Under the pieces are notes generated by a model. It did no database searches. It was not told the DNA's origin and worked only from the letters and a program-made list of their open reading frames with translations. From the NCBI GenBank assembly GCA_029207755.1, contig JARCOQ010000085.1:306194-370193 (forward strand): a DNA stretch of 64,000 bases. Direction: 5' to 3'. This DNA is from Chamaea fasciata. Taxonomy: Eukaryota; Chordata; Aves; Passeriformes; Sylviidae. The position numbers were made by a program, and so were the translations under genes. Positions 49,996-63,100 of this stretch are shown here, one piece after another (the stretch's first letter is position 1; the number at the start of each line of letters is the position of its first letter).

Positions 49996-51935
49996 GCCAG
50001 GGCCCCCTAGGGACAGTCAGGGCTCCCCCAGGGACACCTAAGGGACAGCCACGGTACCCCAGGGACACCAAGGTGACAGCCAGGTCCCCCACAGGGACAC
50101 CTAGGGGACAGCCAGGGCACCCCAGGGACAGCCAGGGCACCCCCAAGGACACCAAGGAGACAGCCAGGGCACCGCACGGACACCTAGGGGACAGCCAGGG
50201 CCCCCTAGGGACAGCCAGGGCACCCCCAGGGACACCTAGCAGACAGCCAGGGCACCCTAGGGACAGCCAGGGCACCCCCAGGGACACCTAGGGGACAGCT
50301 AGGGAACCACAGGGAACCCTCGGGCACCCCCAGGGACACCTAGGGGACCTCCAGGGCACCCGCAGGGACACCTAGGGGACAGCCAGGGCACCCCAGGGAC
50401 ACCTAGGGCACCTTCAGGGACACCTAGGGGACCTCCAGGGCACCCCCAGGTACACCTAGTGGACAACCATGGCACTCCCAGGGACACCGAGGGCACAGCC
50501 AGGGACACCTAGGGGACCTCCAGGGCACCCGCAGGGACACCTAGGGGACAGCCAGGGCACCCCCAGGGACCCCTAGGGGACAGCCAGGGCACCCTAGGGA
50601 CAGCCAGGGCTCCCCCAGGGACACCTAGGGGACAGGTAGGGCACTCCCAGGGACACCTAGGGGACAGGTAGGGCACACCCAGGGACACCTAGGGGACAGC
50701 CAGGGCACCGTGAGGAGAGCCAGGGCACCCCCAAAGACACCTAAGGGACAGCCACGGTACACCAGGGACACCAAGGGGACAGCTAGGGCACCCCCAGGGA
50801 CACCAAGGGGAGAGCCAGGGCACCCCAGGGACAGCCAGGGCACCCCCAGGGACACCAAGGAGACAGCCAGGGCACACCAGGAACACCTAGGGGACAGCCA
50901 GGGCACCCCAGGGACAGCCAGGGCTCCCCCAGGGACACCTAGGGGACAGGCAGGGCACCCCAGGGTCACCAAGGGGACAGCCTGAGCACCCCAAGGACAG
51001 CCAGGGCACCCCCAGGGACACCCCGGGGACAGCCAGGGCACCCTCAGGGACACCCAGGGGACAGCCATGGCACTCCCAGGGACAACTAGGGGACAGCCAG
51101 GGCACCCTTGTGACAGCCAGGGCACCCCTAGGGACACAAGGACACCCCCAGGGACACCTAGGGGACAGCCAGGGCACCCCCAGGGACACCTAGGGGACAG
51201 CCTGGGCACCCTCGGGACAGCCCGGGCACCCCCAGGGACACCTAGGGGACAGCCAGGGCACCCTTGTGACAGCCAGGGCACCCCCAGGGACATCTAGAGG
51301 ACCTCCAGGGCAGCCCCAGGGACAGCCAGGGCACCCTCAGGGACACCTAGAGGACAGCCAGGGCACCGCAAGGAGAGCCAGGGCCCCCCCAGGGACACCT
51401 AAAGGACAGCCACGGTACCCCAGGGACACCAAGGGGACAGCCAGGGCACCCCCAGGGACACCTAGGGGACAGCCAGGGCATCCCAGGGACAGCCAGCGCA
51501 CCCCCAGGGACACCAAGGAGACAGCAAGGGCACCGCAGGGACACCTAGGAGACAGCCAGGGCCCCCTAGGGACAGCCAGGGCTCTCCCAGGGACACCTAG
51601 AGGACAGGCAGGGCACCTTGGGGACCCCACGGGGACAGCCAGAGCACCCCAAGGACAGCCAGGGCACCCCCAGGGACACCTAGTGGACAGCCAGAGCACC
51701 CTCAGGGACACCTAGGGGACAGCCATGGCACTCCCAGGGACACCGAGGGCACAGCCAGGGCACCCCCAGGGACACCAATAGGACAGCCAGGGAAACCCAA
51801 GGGACAAACAAGGCACTCCAAAGGACACCTAGGAGACCTCCAGGGCACCCCCAGGGACACCTAGGGGACAGCCAGGGCACCCCCAGAGACACCTAGGGGA
51901 CAGCTAGGGAACCACAGGGACACCCCGGGTACCCT
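49996..51935. repeat. Family A block matching the window start
   Basis: Bases 50070-51935 recapitulate much of 1-1760: the same series of caccgtgaggagag, gacacaagg, cccttgtgac, caccttgggg and ggacaaacaaggcac variants appears in the same order. Small unit gains and losses change the offset along the block. Satellite only. Confidence 0.78.
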
Positions 51936-54200
51936 CAGGGACACCTAGGGGACTGCCAGGAAACCCCCAGGGACACCTAGGGGACAGACAGAGCACCCCC
52001 AGGGACACCTAGGGCACAGCCAGGGCACCCTCAGGGACACCCAGGAGACAGCCATGGCACTCCCAGGGACACCTAGGGGACAACAAGGGCACCCCAGGGA
52101 CACCGAGGGCACAGCCAGGGTACCCTAGGGACAGCCAGGGCACCCCCAGGGACACCAATGGGACAGCCAGGGCAACCCAAGGGACAAACAAGACACTCCC
52201 AGGGACACCTAGGGGACCTCCAGGGCACCCGCAGGGACACCTAGGGGACAGCCAGGGCCCCCTAGGGACAGCCAGGGCACTCCCAGGGACACCTAGGGGA
52301 CAGGCAGGGCACCCCCAGGGACAGCCAGGGCTCCCCCAGGGACAGCCAGGGCACTCCCAGGGCGCCCCAGGGACACCCAGGGCCCCCACAGGGAAACCAA
52401 GGGGACAGCCAGGGTACCCCCAGGGACACCTAGGGGACAGACAGGGCACCCCCAGGGACATATAGGGGACCTCAAGGGCACGCCCAGGGACACCTAAGGG
52501 ACAGCCAGGCCATGCCCAGGGACACCTAGGGGACAGCCAGGGCACCCCCAGGGACACCAGGGCACCCCCAGGGACAGCAAGGTGTCAGCCAGGGCACCCC
52601 AGGGACACCTAGGGGACAGCCAGGGAACCCCAGGGACAGCCAGGGCACCCCCAGGGCGCCGCATGGACACCCAGGGCACCCACAGGGACACCAAGGGGAC
52701 AGCCAGGGTACCGCCTGGGACACCAAGGGGACAGACAGGGCACCCCCAGAGCCATCTAGGTGACCTCCGGGGCACGCCCGGGGACACCTACAAGACACCC
52801 AGGGCACGCCCAGGGACACCTAGGGGACAGCCAGGGCACCCCAGAGACAGCCAGGGCACCCCCAGGGCACCCCAGGGACGGCCAGGGCACCCCCAGGGAC
52901 ACCTAGGAAACAGCCAGGGCACCCCCAGGGACAACTAAAGGATAGGCTGGGCCCCCCCAGGGACAGCCAGGGCACCCCCAGGGCGCCCCAGGGACACCCA
53001 GGGCACCCACAGGGACACAAATGGGACAGCCAGGGTACCACCAGGGACACATAGGGGACAGCCAGGGCACCCCCAGGGAAAGCCAGGGCACCCCCAGGGC
53101 ACCCCAGGGACAGCCAGGGCACCCCAGGGACACCTAGGGCACAGCCAGGGCACCCTAGGGATAGCCAGGGCACCGCCAGGGACACCTCGGGGACAGGCAG
53201 GGCACCTACTGGGACGCCTAGAGGACAGCCAGGGCACCCGCAGGGACACCAAGGGGACAGCCAGGGCCCTCCTGGGACAGCCAGGGCACCCCTAAGGGAC
53301 ACCTAGGGCACAGCCAGGGCACCCCCAGGGAAAGCCAGGGCACCCCCAGGGCGCTTCACGGACACCCAGGGCACCCACAGGGACACCAAGGGGACAGCCA
53401 GGGTACCCCCAGGGACACCTAGGGGAAAGCCAGGGCACGCCCAGGGACAGCCAAGGTACCCCAAGGGACACCTAGGGCACAGGCAGGGCAATCCCAGGGA
53501 CACAGAGGGGACAGCCAAGACACTCCAGGGACAGTCAGGGCACCCCCAGGGACAGCTAGGGGACAGGCAGGGCACCCCCAGGGACAGCCAGGGCACCCCC
53601 AGGGCACCCCAGGGACAGCCAGGGCACCACAGGGACACCTAGGGCACAGCCAGGGCACACTAGGGACAGCCAGGGCACCGCCAGGGAAACCTCGGGGACA
53701 GGCAGGGCACCTACAGGGACACCTAGGGGACAGCCAGGGCACCCCCAGGGACACCAAGGGGACAGCCAGGGCACTCTAGGGACAGCCATGGTACCCCCAG
53801 GGACACCTAGGGCACAGCCAGGGCACCCCAAGGGACACCTAGGGGACAGGCAGGGCACCCCCAAAGACAGCCAGGGCTCCCCAAGGGACAGCCAGGGCAC
53901 CCCCAGGGCGCCCCAGGGACACCCAGGGCACCCACAGGGACACCAAGGGGACAGCCAGGGTACCCCCAGGGACACCTAGGGCACAGCCAGGGCACTCCAG
54001 GGACAGCTAAGGCACCCCCAGGGACACCTAGGGGACAGACAGGGCACCCCCAGGGACATATAGGGGACCTCCAGGGCACGCCCATGGACACCTAAGGGAC
54101 AGCCAGGCCACGCCCAGGGACACCAGGGCACCCCTAGGGACACCAAGGGGACAGCCAGGGTACCCCCAGGGACACCTAGGAGACCGGCAGGGCACCCCCA
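51936..54200. repeat. Mosaic satellite block with repeated ccaagg/gcgcccc series
   Basis: A series running gcgccccagggacaccc, cacccacagggac, ccaaggggac, gccagggtaccc is repeated here near 52360, 52655 (as gcgccgcatgg), 52980, 53350 and 53908. The spacings are a few hundred bp and uneven. The related series also occurs in families A and B. Satellite only; no gene. Confidence 0.7.
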
Positions 54201-57200
54201 GGGACACCCGTGGCACCCCCAGGGCACCCCAGGGACACCCAGGGAACCCCCAGGGCCACGTAGGGGACAGCCAGGGCACCCCCAAAAACAGCCAGGGCAC
54301 CCCCAGGGCCCCCAGGGACACCCAGGGCACCCCAGGGACACGTAGGGGACAGCCAGGTCACCCCCAGGGACAGCCAGGGCACCACCAGGGACAGCTAGGG
54401 GACAGCCAGTGCCCCCCCAGGGACCCCTAGTGGACCTCCAGGGCACCCCTAAAGACACGTACGGGAACGCCAGGAAACCCCAGGGACACCCTGGGCACCC
54501 CCAGGGACACCTAGGGGACAGCCAGGGCACTCCCAGGGACACCCTCGGCACCCCCAGGGACACCTAGGGGACAGCCAGGGCACCCTAGGGACAGCCAGGG
54601 CACCCCCAGAGACACCGAGGGCACAGCCAGGGCACCCCAGGGACACCCAGGGGACAGCCAGGGTATCCCAGAGACACCTAGGGGACAGCCAGAGCACCCC
54701 AAGGACAGCCAGGGCACTCCAGGGACAGCCAGAGCACCCCAGGGACACTTAGGGGAAAGCCAGGGCACTCCAGGGACAGCCAGGGCACCCCCAGGGACAC
54801 CTAGGGGACAGCCAGTGCACCCCAGAGACACCTAGGGGACAGCCAGAGCACCCCAAGGACAGCCAGGGCACCCCAGGGACAGCCAGGGAACCCCCAGACA
54901 CAACTAGGAGTTATCCAGGGCACTCCCAGAGACACCCTAGACACCACCAGGGACACCTAGGGGACAGCCAGGGCACCCCAGGGATACCCAGGCACCCCCA
55001 GGGCACCCCACGGACACCCAGGGAACCCCCAGGCCCACGTAGGGGACAGCCAGGGCACCCCCAAAGACAGCCAGGGCACCCCCAGGGACACGTAGGGGAC
55101 AGCCAGGGCCCCCCCAGGGACACCTAGGGGACCTCCAGGGCACCCCCAGGGACACCCGTGGCACCCCCATGGGACAACCAGGACACCCCCTGGGCCACGT
55201 AGGGGACAGCAAGGGCCCCCCCAGGGACACCTAGGGGACAGCCATGGCACTCCAGGGACACCCAGGGCACCCCCAGGGACACCTAGGGGACAGCCAGGGC
55301 ACCCACAGGTTCACCCAGGGCACCCCCAGGAACACCTAGGGGACAGCCAGGGCACTCCCAGGGACACCCTGGGCACTCCCAGGGACACCCAGGGCACCCC
55401 CAGGGACACCTAGGGGACAGTCAGGGCACCCCAGGGACACCCAGGGCATCCCCAGGGTCACCTAGGGGACAGGCAGGGCACTCTAGGGACAGCCAGGGCA
55501 CCCCCAGAGACTCCGAGGGCAACCCCAGGGCACCCTAGGGACAGACAAGGCACCCCCAGGGACAGCCAGGGGACAGGCAGGGCACTCCCAGGGACACCTA
55601 GGGGACAGCCAGGGCACCCCAGGGACAGCCAGGGCACCCCCAGGGACACTTAGGGGACAGCCAGGCCACCCCCAGGGACTCGTTTGGGACAGGCAGGGCA
55701 CCCCAGGGACACCCAGGGCACCCCCTGGGACACCTAGGGGACAGCCAGGGCACTCCAGGGACAGCCGGGGCACCCCCAGGAACACCTAAGGGACAGCCAA
55801 GGCACCCCCAGGGACATCCAGGGAACCCCCAGGGCACCCCAGGGACACCCAGGGCACCCACAGGGACACCAAGGGGACAGCCAGGGCACTCCCAGGGACA
55901 CCTAGGGGACAGCCAGGGCACTCCAGGGACACGCGGGGCACCCCGAGGGACATCTAGACGACCTCCAGGGAACCCCCAGGGACACCTAGAGGACCTCCAG
56001 GGCACCCCCAGGGACAGCCAAGGCACTCCCAGGGACACCTAGGGGACAAACCAGGGCACCCCAGGAACAGCCAGGGCAACCCCAGAAACACCTAGGAGAC
56101 AGAAAGGGCACCCCAGGGACACCTAGGGGACAGCCAGGGCACCCTAGGGACAGCCAGGGCTCCCCCAGGGACACCTAGGGGAAAGGCAGGGCACCCCCAG
56201 GAACACCAAGGGGACAGCCAGAGCACCCCAAGGACAGCTAGGGCACCCCCAGGGTCACCTAGGGGACAGCAAAGGCAGCCTAGGGACACCTAGGGGACAG
56301 CAAGGGCCCCCACAGGGACACCTAGGGGACAGCCGTGGAATCCCAGGGGCACCCAGGGCACCCCCAGGGACAGCTAGGGGACAGCCAGGGCACCCCCAGG
56401 GACACCCTGGGCACCCCCAGGAACACCTAGGGGACAGCAAGGGCCCCCCCAAGGACACCTAGGGGACAGCCGAGGAATCCCAGGGACACCCAGGGCACCC
56501 CCAGGGACACCTAGGGGACAGCCAGGGCACCCCCAGGGACAACCTGGGCATCCCCAGGGACACCTAGGGGACAGCAAGGGCCCCCCCAGGGACACCTAGG
56601 GGACAGCCAGGGCACTCCAGGGACACCCAGGGCACCCCCAGGGACACCTAGGGGACAGCCAGGGCACTCCCAGGGACACCCTGTGCACTCCCAGGGACAG
56701 CCAGGGCACCCCCAGGGACACCTAGGGGACAGTCAGGGCACCCCAGGGACACCCAGGGCGCCCCCAGGGACACCGAGTGGACAGCCAGGGCACCCCCAGA
56801 GACACCGAGGGCACAACCAGGGCACCCTAGGGACAGCCAAGGCACGCCCTGGGACACCTAGGGGACAGGCAGGGCACACCCAGGGTCACCAAGGGGACAG
56901 CCAGGGCACTCCCAGGGACACCCTGTGCACTCCCAGGGACACCCAGGGCAACCCCAGGGACACCTAGGGGACAGTCAGCGCACCCCAGGGACACCCAGGG
57001 CCCCCCCAGGGACACCTAGTGGACAGCCAGGGCACCCCCAGAGACACCGAGGGCACAACCAGGGCACCCTAGGGACAGCCAAGGCACCCCCTGGGACACC
57101 TAGGGGACAGGCAGGGCACACCCAGGGTCACCAAGGGGACAGCCGGGCGCTCCAGGGACAGCCAGAGAACCCCCAGGGACACCTAGGGAACAGTAAAGGC

Positions 57201-60150
57201 AGCCCAGGGACACCTAGAGGACAGCAAGGGCCCCCCCAGGGACACCTAGGGGACAGCCATGGCACTCCAGGGACACCCAGGGCACCCCTAGGGACACCTA
57301 GGGGACAGCCAGGGCACCCGCAGGTACACCAAGGGCACCCCCAGGAACACCTAGGGGACAGCCAGGGCACTCCCAGGGACACCCTGGGCACTCCCAGGGA
57401 CACCCAGGGCACCCCCAGGGCCATGTAGGGGACAGCCAGGGCACCCCCAGGGACAGCCAGGGCACCCCCAGGAACACCTAGGGGACTGCAGGGCACGCCC
57501 AGGGACACCCTGGGCACCTCCAGGGACAGCAAGGGCACCTCCAGGGACACCTAGGGGACAGCCAGGGCACCCTAGGGACAGCCAGGGCAACCCCAGGGCA
57601 CCCCAGGGACGGCCAGGGCACCCTCAGGGACACCTAGGGACAGCCAGGGAACCCCAGGGACAGCCAGGGCAACCCCAGGGACACCTAGGAGACAGCAAGG
57701 GCACCCCAGGGACAGCCAGGGCACCCCCAGGGCATCACACGGACAGCCAGGGCACCCACAGGGACACTGACGGGACAGCCAGGGCACCCCCAAAAACAGC
57801 CAGGGCACCCCCAGGGCCCCCAGGGACACCCAGGGCACCCCAGGGACACGTAGGGGACAGCCAGGTCACCCCCAGGGACAGCCAGGGCACCACCAGGGAC
57901 AGCTAGGGGACAGCCAGGGCCCCCCCAGGGACCCCTAGTGGACCTCCAGGGCACCCCTAAAGACACGTACGGGAACGCCAGGAAACCCCAGGGACACCCT
58001 GGGCACCCCCAGGGACACCTAGGGGACAGCCAGGGCACTCCCAGGGACACCCTCGGCACCCCCAGGGACACCTAGTGGACAGCCAGGGCACCCCCAGAGA
58101 CACCGAGGGCACAACCAGGGCACCCTAGGGACAGCCAAGGCACCCCCTGGGACACCTAGGGGACAGGCAGGGCACACCCAGGGTCACCAAGGGGACAGCC
58201 AGGGCGCTCCAGGGACAGCCAGAGAACCCCCAGGGACACCTAGGGAACAGTAAAGGCAGCCCAGGGACACCTAGGGGACAGCAAGGGCCCCCCCAGGGAC
58301 ACCTAGGGGACAGCCATGGCACTCCAGGGACACCCAGGGCACCCCTAGGGACACCTAGGGGACAGCCAGGGCACCCGCAGGTACACCAAGGGCACCCCCA
58401 GGAACACCTAGGGGACAGCCAGGGCACTCCCAGGGACACCCTGGGCACTCCCAGGGACACCCAGGACACCTCCAGGGACACCCTAGACACCCCCAGGGCG
58501 CCCAAGGGACACCCAGGGCACCCCCAGGGCCATGTAGGGGACAGCCAGGGCACCCCCAGGGACAGCCAGGGCACCCCCAGGAACACCTAGGGGACGGCAG
58601 GGCACGCCCAGGGACACCCTGGGCACCTCCAGGGACAGCAAGGGCACCTCCAGGGACACCTAGGGGACAGCCAGGGCACCCTAGGGACAGCCAGGGCAAC
58701 CCCAGGGCACCCCAGGGACGGCCAGGGCACCCTCAGGGACACCTAGGGACAGCCAGGGAACCCCAGGGACAGCCAGGGCAACCCCAGGGACACCTAGGAG
58801 ACAGCAAGGGCACCCCAGGGACAGCCAGGGCACCCCCAGGGCATCACACGGACAGCCAGGGCACCCACAGGGACACTGACGGGACAGCCAGGGCACCCCA
58901 GGGACACCTAGGGCACAGCCAGGGCACCCCCAGGGAAAGCCAGGGCACCCCCAGGGCGCCCCAGGGACACCCAGGGCACCCACAGGGACACCAAGGGGAC
59001 AGCCAGGGTACCCCCAGGGACACCTAGGACACAGCCAGGGCACTCCAGGGACACCCAGGGCACCCGCAGGGACACCTAGGGGACAGCCAGGGCTCCCCCA
59101 GGGACACCTAGGGGAGAGGCAGGGCACCCCCAGGGACACCATGGGGCACCCCCAGGGACACCACGGGGACATCCAAGGCACCCCCAGGGACAGCCAGGGC
59201 ACCCCCAGGGCACCCCAGGGACACCCCGGGCACCCCCAGAGACACCAAGGGGACAGCCAAGGCACCCCCAGGGACAGCCAGGGAACCCCCAGGGCACGCC
59301 AGGGACAGCAAGGGCACCCCCAGGGACACCAAGGGGACAGCCAAGGCACCCCCAGGGACAGCCAGGGCACCCCCAGGGCACCCCAGGGACACCCTGGGCA
59401 CCCCCAGGGACACCTAGGGGACAGCCAGGGTACGCCCAGGGACACCCTGGGCACCTCCTGGAACACCCAGGGCACTCCCAGGGACACCTAGGGGACCGCC
59501 AGGGCACCCTAGGGACAGCCAGGGCACCTCCAGAGACACCGAGGGAACAGCCAGGGCACCCCCAGGGACACCGCGGGGACACCCTGGAAACACCCAGGGA
59601 AACCTAGGGGACAGCCAGGGCACCTCAGGGACACCCAGGGGACAGCCAGGGTACCCCTGAGACACCTACGGGACAGACAGAGCACCCCAAGGATAGCCAG
59701 GGCACCCCCAGGATCACCTCGGGGACAGCCAGGGTATCCCAGAGACACCTAGGGGACAGCCAGAGCACCCCAAGGACAGCCAGGGCACTCCAGGGACAGC
59801 CAGGGCACCCCAGGGACACCTAGGGGAAAGCCAGATCACTCCAGGGACAGCCAGGGCACCCCCAGGGACACCTAGGGGACAGCCAGGGTACCCCAGAGAC
59901 ACCTAGGGGCCAGCCGGAGCACCCCAAGGACAGCCAGGGCACCCCAGGGACAGCCAGGGCACCCCCAGGGACACCCAGGCACCCCCAGGGCACCGCAGGG
60001 ACACCCAGGGAACCCCCAGGCCCACGTAAGGGACACCCAGGGTGCCCCCAGGGACACCTAGGGGACAGCCAGGACACCCTAGGGACAGCCAGGGCACCTC
60101 CAGAGGCACCGAGGGCACAACTAGGGCACCCTAGGGACAGCCAAGGCACC
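54200..60150. repeat. Higher-order block, family C, copy 2 with internal duplications
   Basis: This block matches 11500-15400 and is longer because of internal duplications. The variant cccaaaaaca occurs at 54281 and 57789 (offset 3508). The run ctagggacagccagggcaac occurs at 57572 and 58681 (offset 1109). The series with gcgctccagggac and cagtaaagg is at about 57150 and 58206. No gene. Confidence 0.8.
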
Positions 60151-63100
60151 CCCTTGGAAACCTAGGGGACAGGCAGGGCACACCCAGGGTCACCAAGGGG
60201 ACAGCCAGGGCACTCCAGGGACAGCCAGAGAACTCCCAGGGACACCTAGGGAACAGCAAAGGCAGCCCAGGGACACCTAGGGGACACCCGGGGCCCCCCC
60301 AGGGACACCTAGGGGACAGCCAGGGCACCCCAGGGACAGCCAGGGCACCGCCAGGGACACCTAGGGGACAGCCAGGGCACCCCCAGGGACACGTAGGGGA
60401 CAGGCAGGGCACCCCAGGGACACCCAGGGAACCCCCAGGGACACCTCGGGCTCAGCCAGGGCACCCTCAGGGTCACCTAGGGGACAGGCAGGGCACCCCC
60501 AGAGACAGCCAGGGCACCCCCAGGTCGCCGCAGGGACACCTAGGGCACCCACAGGGACACCAAGGGGAAAGCCAGGGCACTCCAGGGACACCTAGGGCAC
60601 AGCCAGGGCACCCTAGGGACAGCCAGGGTACCCCCAGGGACACCAGGGCACCCCCAGGGACACCTAGGGGACAGCCAGGGAACCCCAGTGACACTCTGGG
60701 GACCCCCAGCGACACCTACGGGACAGTCAGGGCACTCCCAGGGACACCGTGGGCAGCCCCAGGGACATCTAGAGGACGTCCAGGGCACCCCCAGGGACAG
60801 CCAGGGCACCCCCAGGGACACCAAGGGGACAGCCAGGGCTCCCCCAGGGACATCTAGGGGACAGTCAGGGCACCCTCAGGGATACCTAGGGGACAGCCAT
60901 GGCTCTCCCAGGGACACCTAGGGGACAGCCAGTGCACCCCCAGGGACACCAATGGGACAGCCAGGGCAACCCAAGGGACAAAAAAGGCACTCCCAGGGAC
61001 ACCAAGGGGACCTCCAGGGAAACCCAGGGACACCAAGGGCACCCCCAGGGTCACCTAGGGGACCTCCAGGGCACCCCCAGGGACAGCTAGGGGACAGCCA
61101 GGGAACCCCCAGGGACACCTAGGGGACAGCCAGGGCGCCCCCAGGGACAGCCAGGGCACCCCCAGGGACACCTAGGGGACAGGCAGGGCACGACCAGGGA
61201 CACCTAGGGAATAGCCAGGGCACCCCCAGGGACAGCCAGGGCACCCACAGGGACACCTAGGGCACAGCCAGGGCACCCTAGGGACAGCCAGGCACAACCA
61301 GGGACACCTAGGGGACAGGCAGGGCACCCCCAGGGACAGCTAGGGGACCGCCGGGGCACCCCCAGGGACACCTAAGGGACAGCCAAGGCACCGCCAGGGA
61401 CAGCCAGGGAACCCCCAGGGCACCCCAGGGACACCCAGGGCACCCACAGGGACACCAAGGGGACAGCCAGGGCACCCCCAGGGACACCTAGGGGACAGCC
61501 AGGGCACCCAAAGGAGAGCCAGGGCACCCACAGGGACACCTAAGAGACAGCCAGGGTACCCCAGGGACACCAAGGGGACAGCCAGGGCACTCCCAGGGAC
61601 ACCTAGGGGAGAGCTAGGGCACCCCAGGGACAGTCAGGGCACCCCCAGGGACACCAAGGAGACAGCCAGGGCACCCCCAGTACGCCTAGGGAACAGCCAG
61701 GGCAACCTAGGGACAGCCAGGGCTTTCCCAGGGTCACCTAGGGGACAGGCAGGGCACCCCCAGGGACACCAAGGGGACAGCAAGTGCACCCCAGGGACAC
61801 CTAAGGGAAAGCCAAGGCACCCCCAGGGACACCTTGGGGACAGGCAGGGCACCCCCAGGGACACCAAAGGGGCAGTCAGGGTACTCCAGGGACACCTAGG
61901 GGACAGTCAGGGCACCCCCAGGGACACCTAGGGGACAGCCAGGGTACCCCCAGGGACACCTAGGGGGCAGCCAGGGCACCCCAAGGAGAGCCAGGGCACT
62001 TTCAGGGACACCATAGGGACAGCCATGGTACCCCAGGGACACCAAGGGGACAGCCAGGGCACCCGAGGGACAGCCAGGGCACTCCCAGGGACACCTCGGG
62101 GACAGGCAGGGCACCCCCAGGGACAGCTAGGGGACAGCCCGGGCACCCCAGGGACAGCCAGGGCGCCCTCAGGGACACCGAGGGCACAGTCAGGACACCC
62201 CAGGGACACCCAGGGCATCCCCAGGGACACCTAGAGGACAGCCAGGGCTTCCCCAGGGGCGCCTAGGGGACAGCACGGGCAACCCCAGGGACACCTAGGG
62301 GACAGCACGGGCACCCCCAGGGACACCTAGGGGACAGCCAGAGCACCACAGGTACACCCAGGGGACTCCCAGGGACACCTAGGGGACAGCCAGGACAACG
62401 CAGGGATACGCAGGACACCACCAGGGACAGCTGGGGGACAGCATGGGCCCCCCCAGAGACACCTATGGGACAGCCAGGGCACCCCAGGGACACCCAGGGC
62501 ACCCCCAGGGACACCAAGTGGACAGTCAGGGCACCCCCAGGGACACCTAGGGCACAGCCAGGGCACCCTAGGGACCGCCAGGGCACCCCCAGGGACACCA
62601 GGGCATCCTCAGGGACACCTAGGGGACAGCCAGGGCACCCCCAGGGCACCCCAGGGACGGCCAGGGCACCCTCAGGGACAACTAGGGGACAGCGAGGGCA
62701 CCCTAGGGACAGACAGGGCACCCCCAGGGACACATAGGGGACCTCCAGGGCACCCCCAGGGACACCTAGGGGACAGCCAGGGCACCCCCAGGGACACCTA
62801 GGGGACAGGCAGGGCACCCCAAGGGACACCGTGGGGACAGGCAGGGCACCCCAGGGACACCAAAAGGAAAGCCAGGGTAACCCCAGGGACACCTAGGGCA
62901 CACCCAGGGCGCCCCAGGGACACGAAGGGGACAGCCAGGGTACCCCCAGGGACACCTAGGGGACAGCCAGGGCACTCCAGGGACAGCCAGGGCACCCCCA
63001 GGGACACCAAGGGGACAGCCAGGGCACTCCCAGGGACACCCTGGGCACCCCCAGGGACACCTAGCGGACCTCCAGGGCTCCCCCAGGGACAGCCAGGGCC

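Noticed and set aside
58681..59487. 268-codon minus-strand open frame with 32-residue repeats, reminiscent of repeat proteins
   Set aside because: The residue period of 32 follows from 3 x 32 bp. Paralogous segments carry frame-shifting 20/21-bp units and substitutions with no sign of frame preservation.
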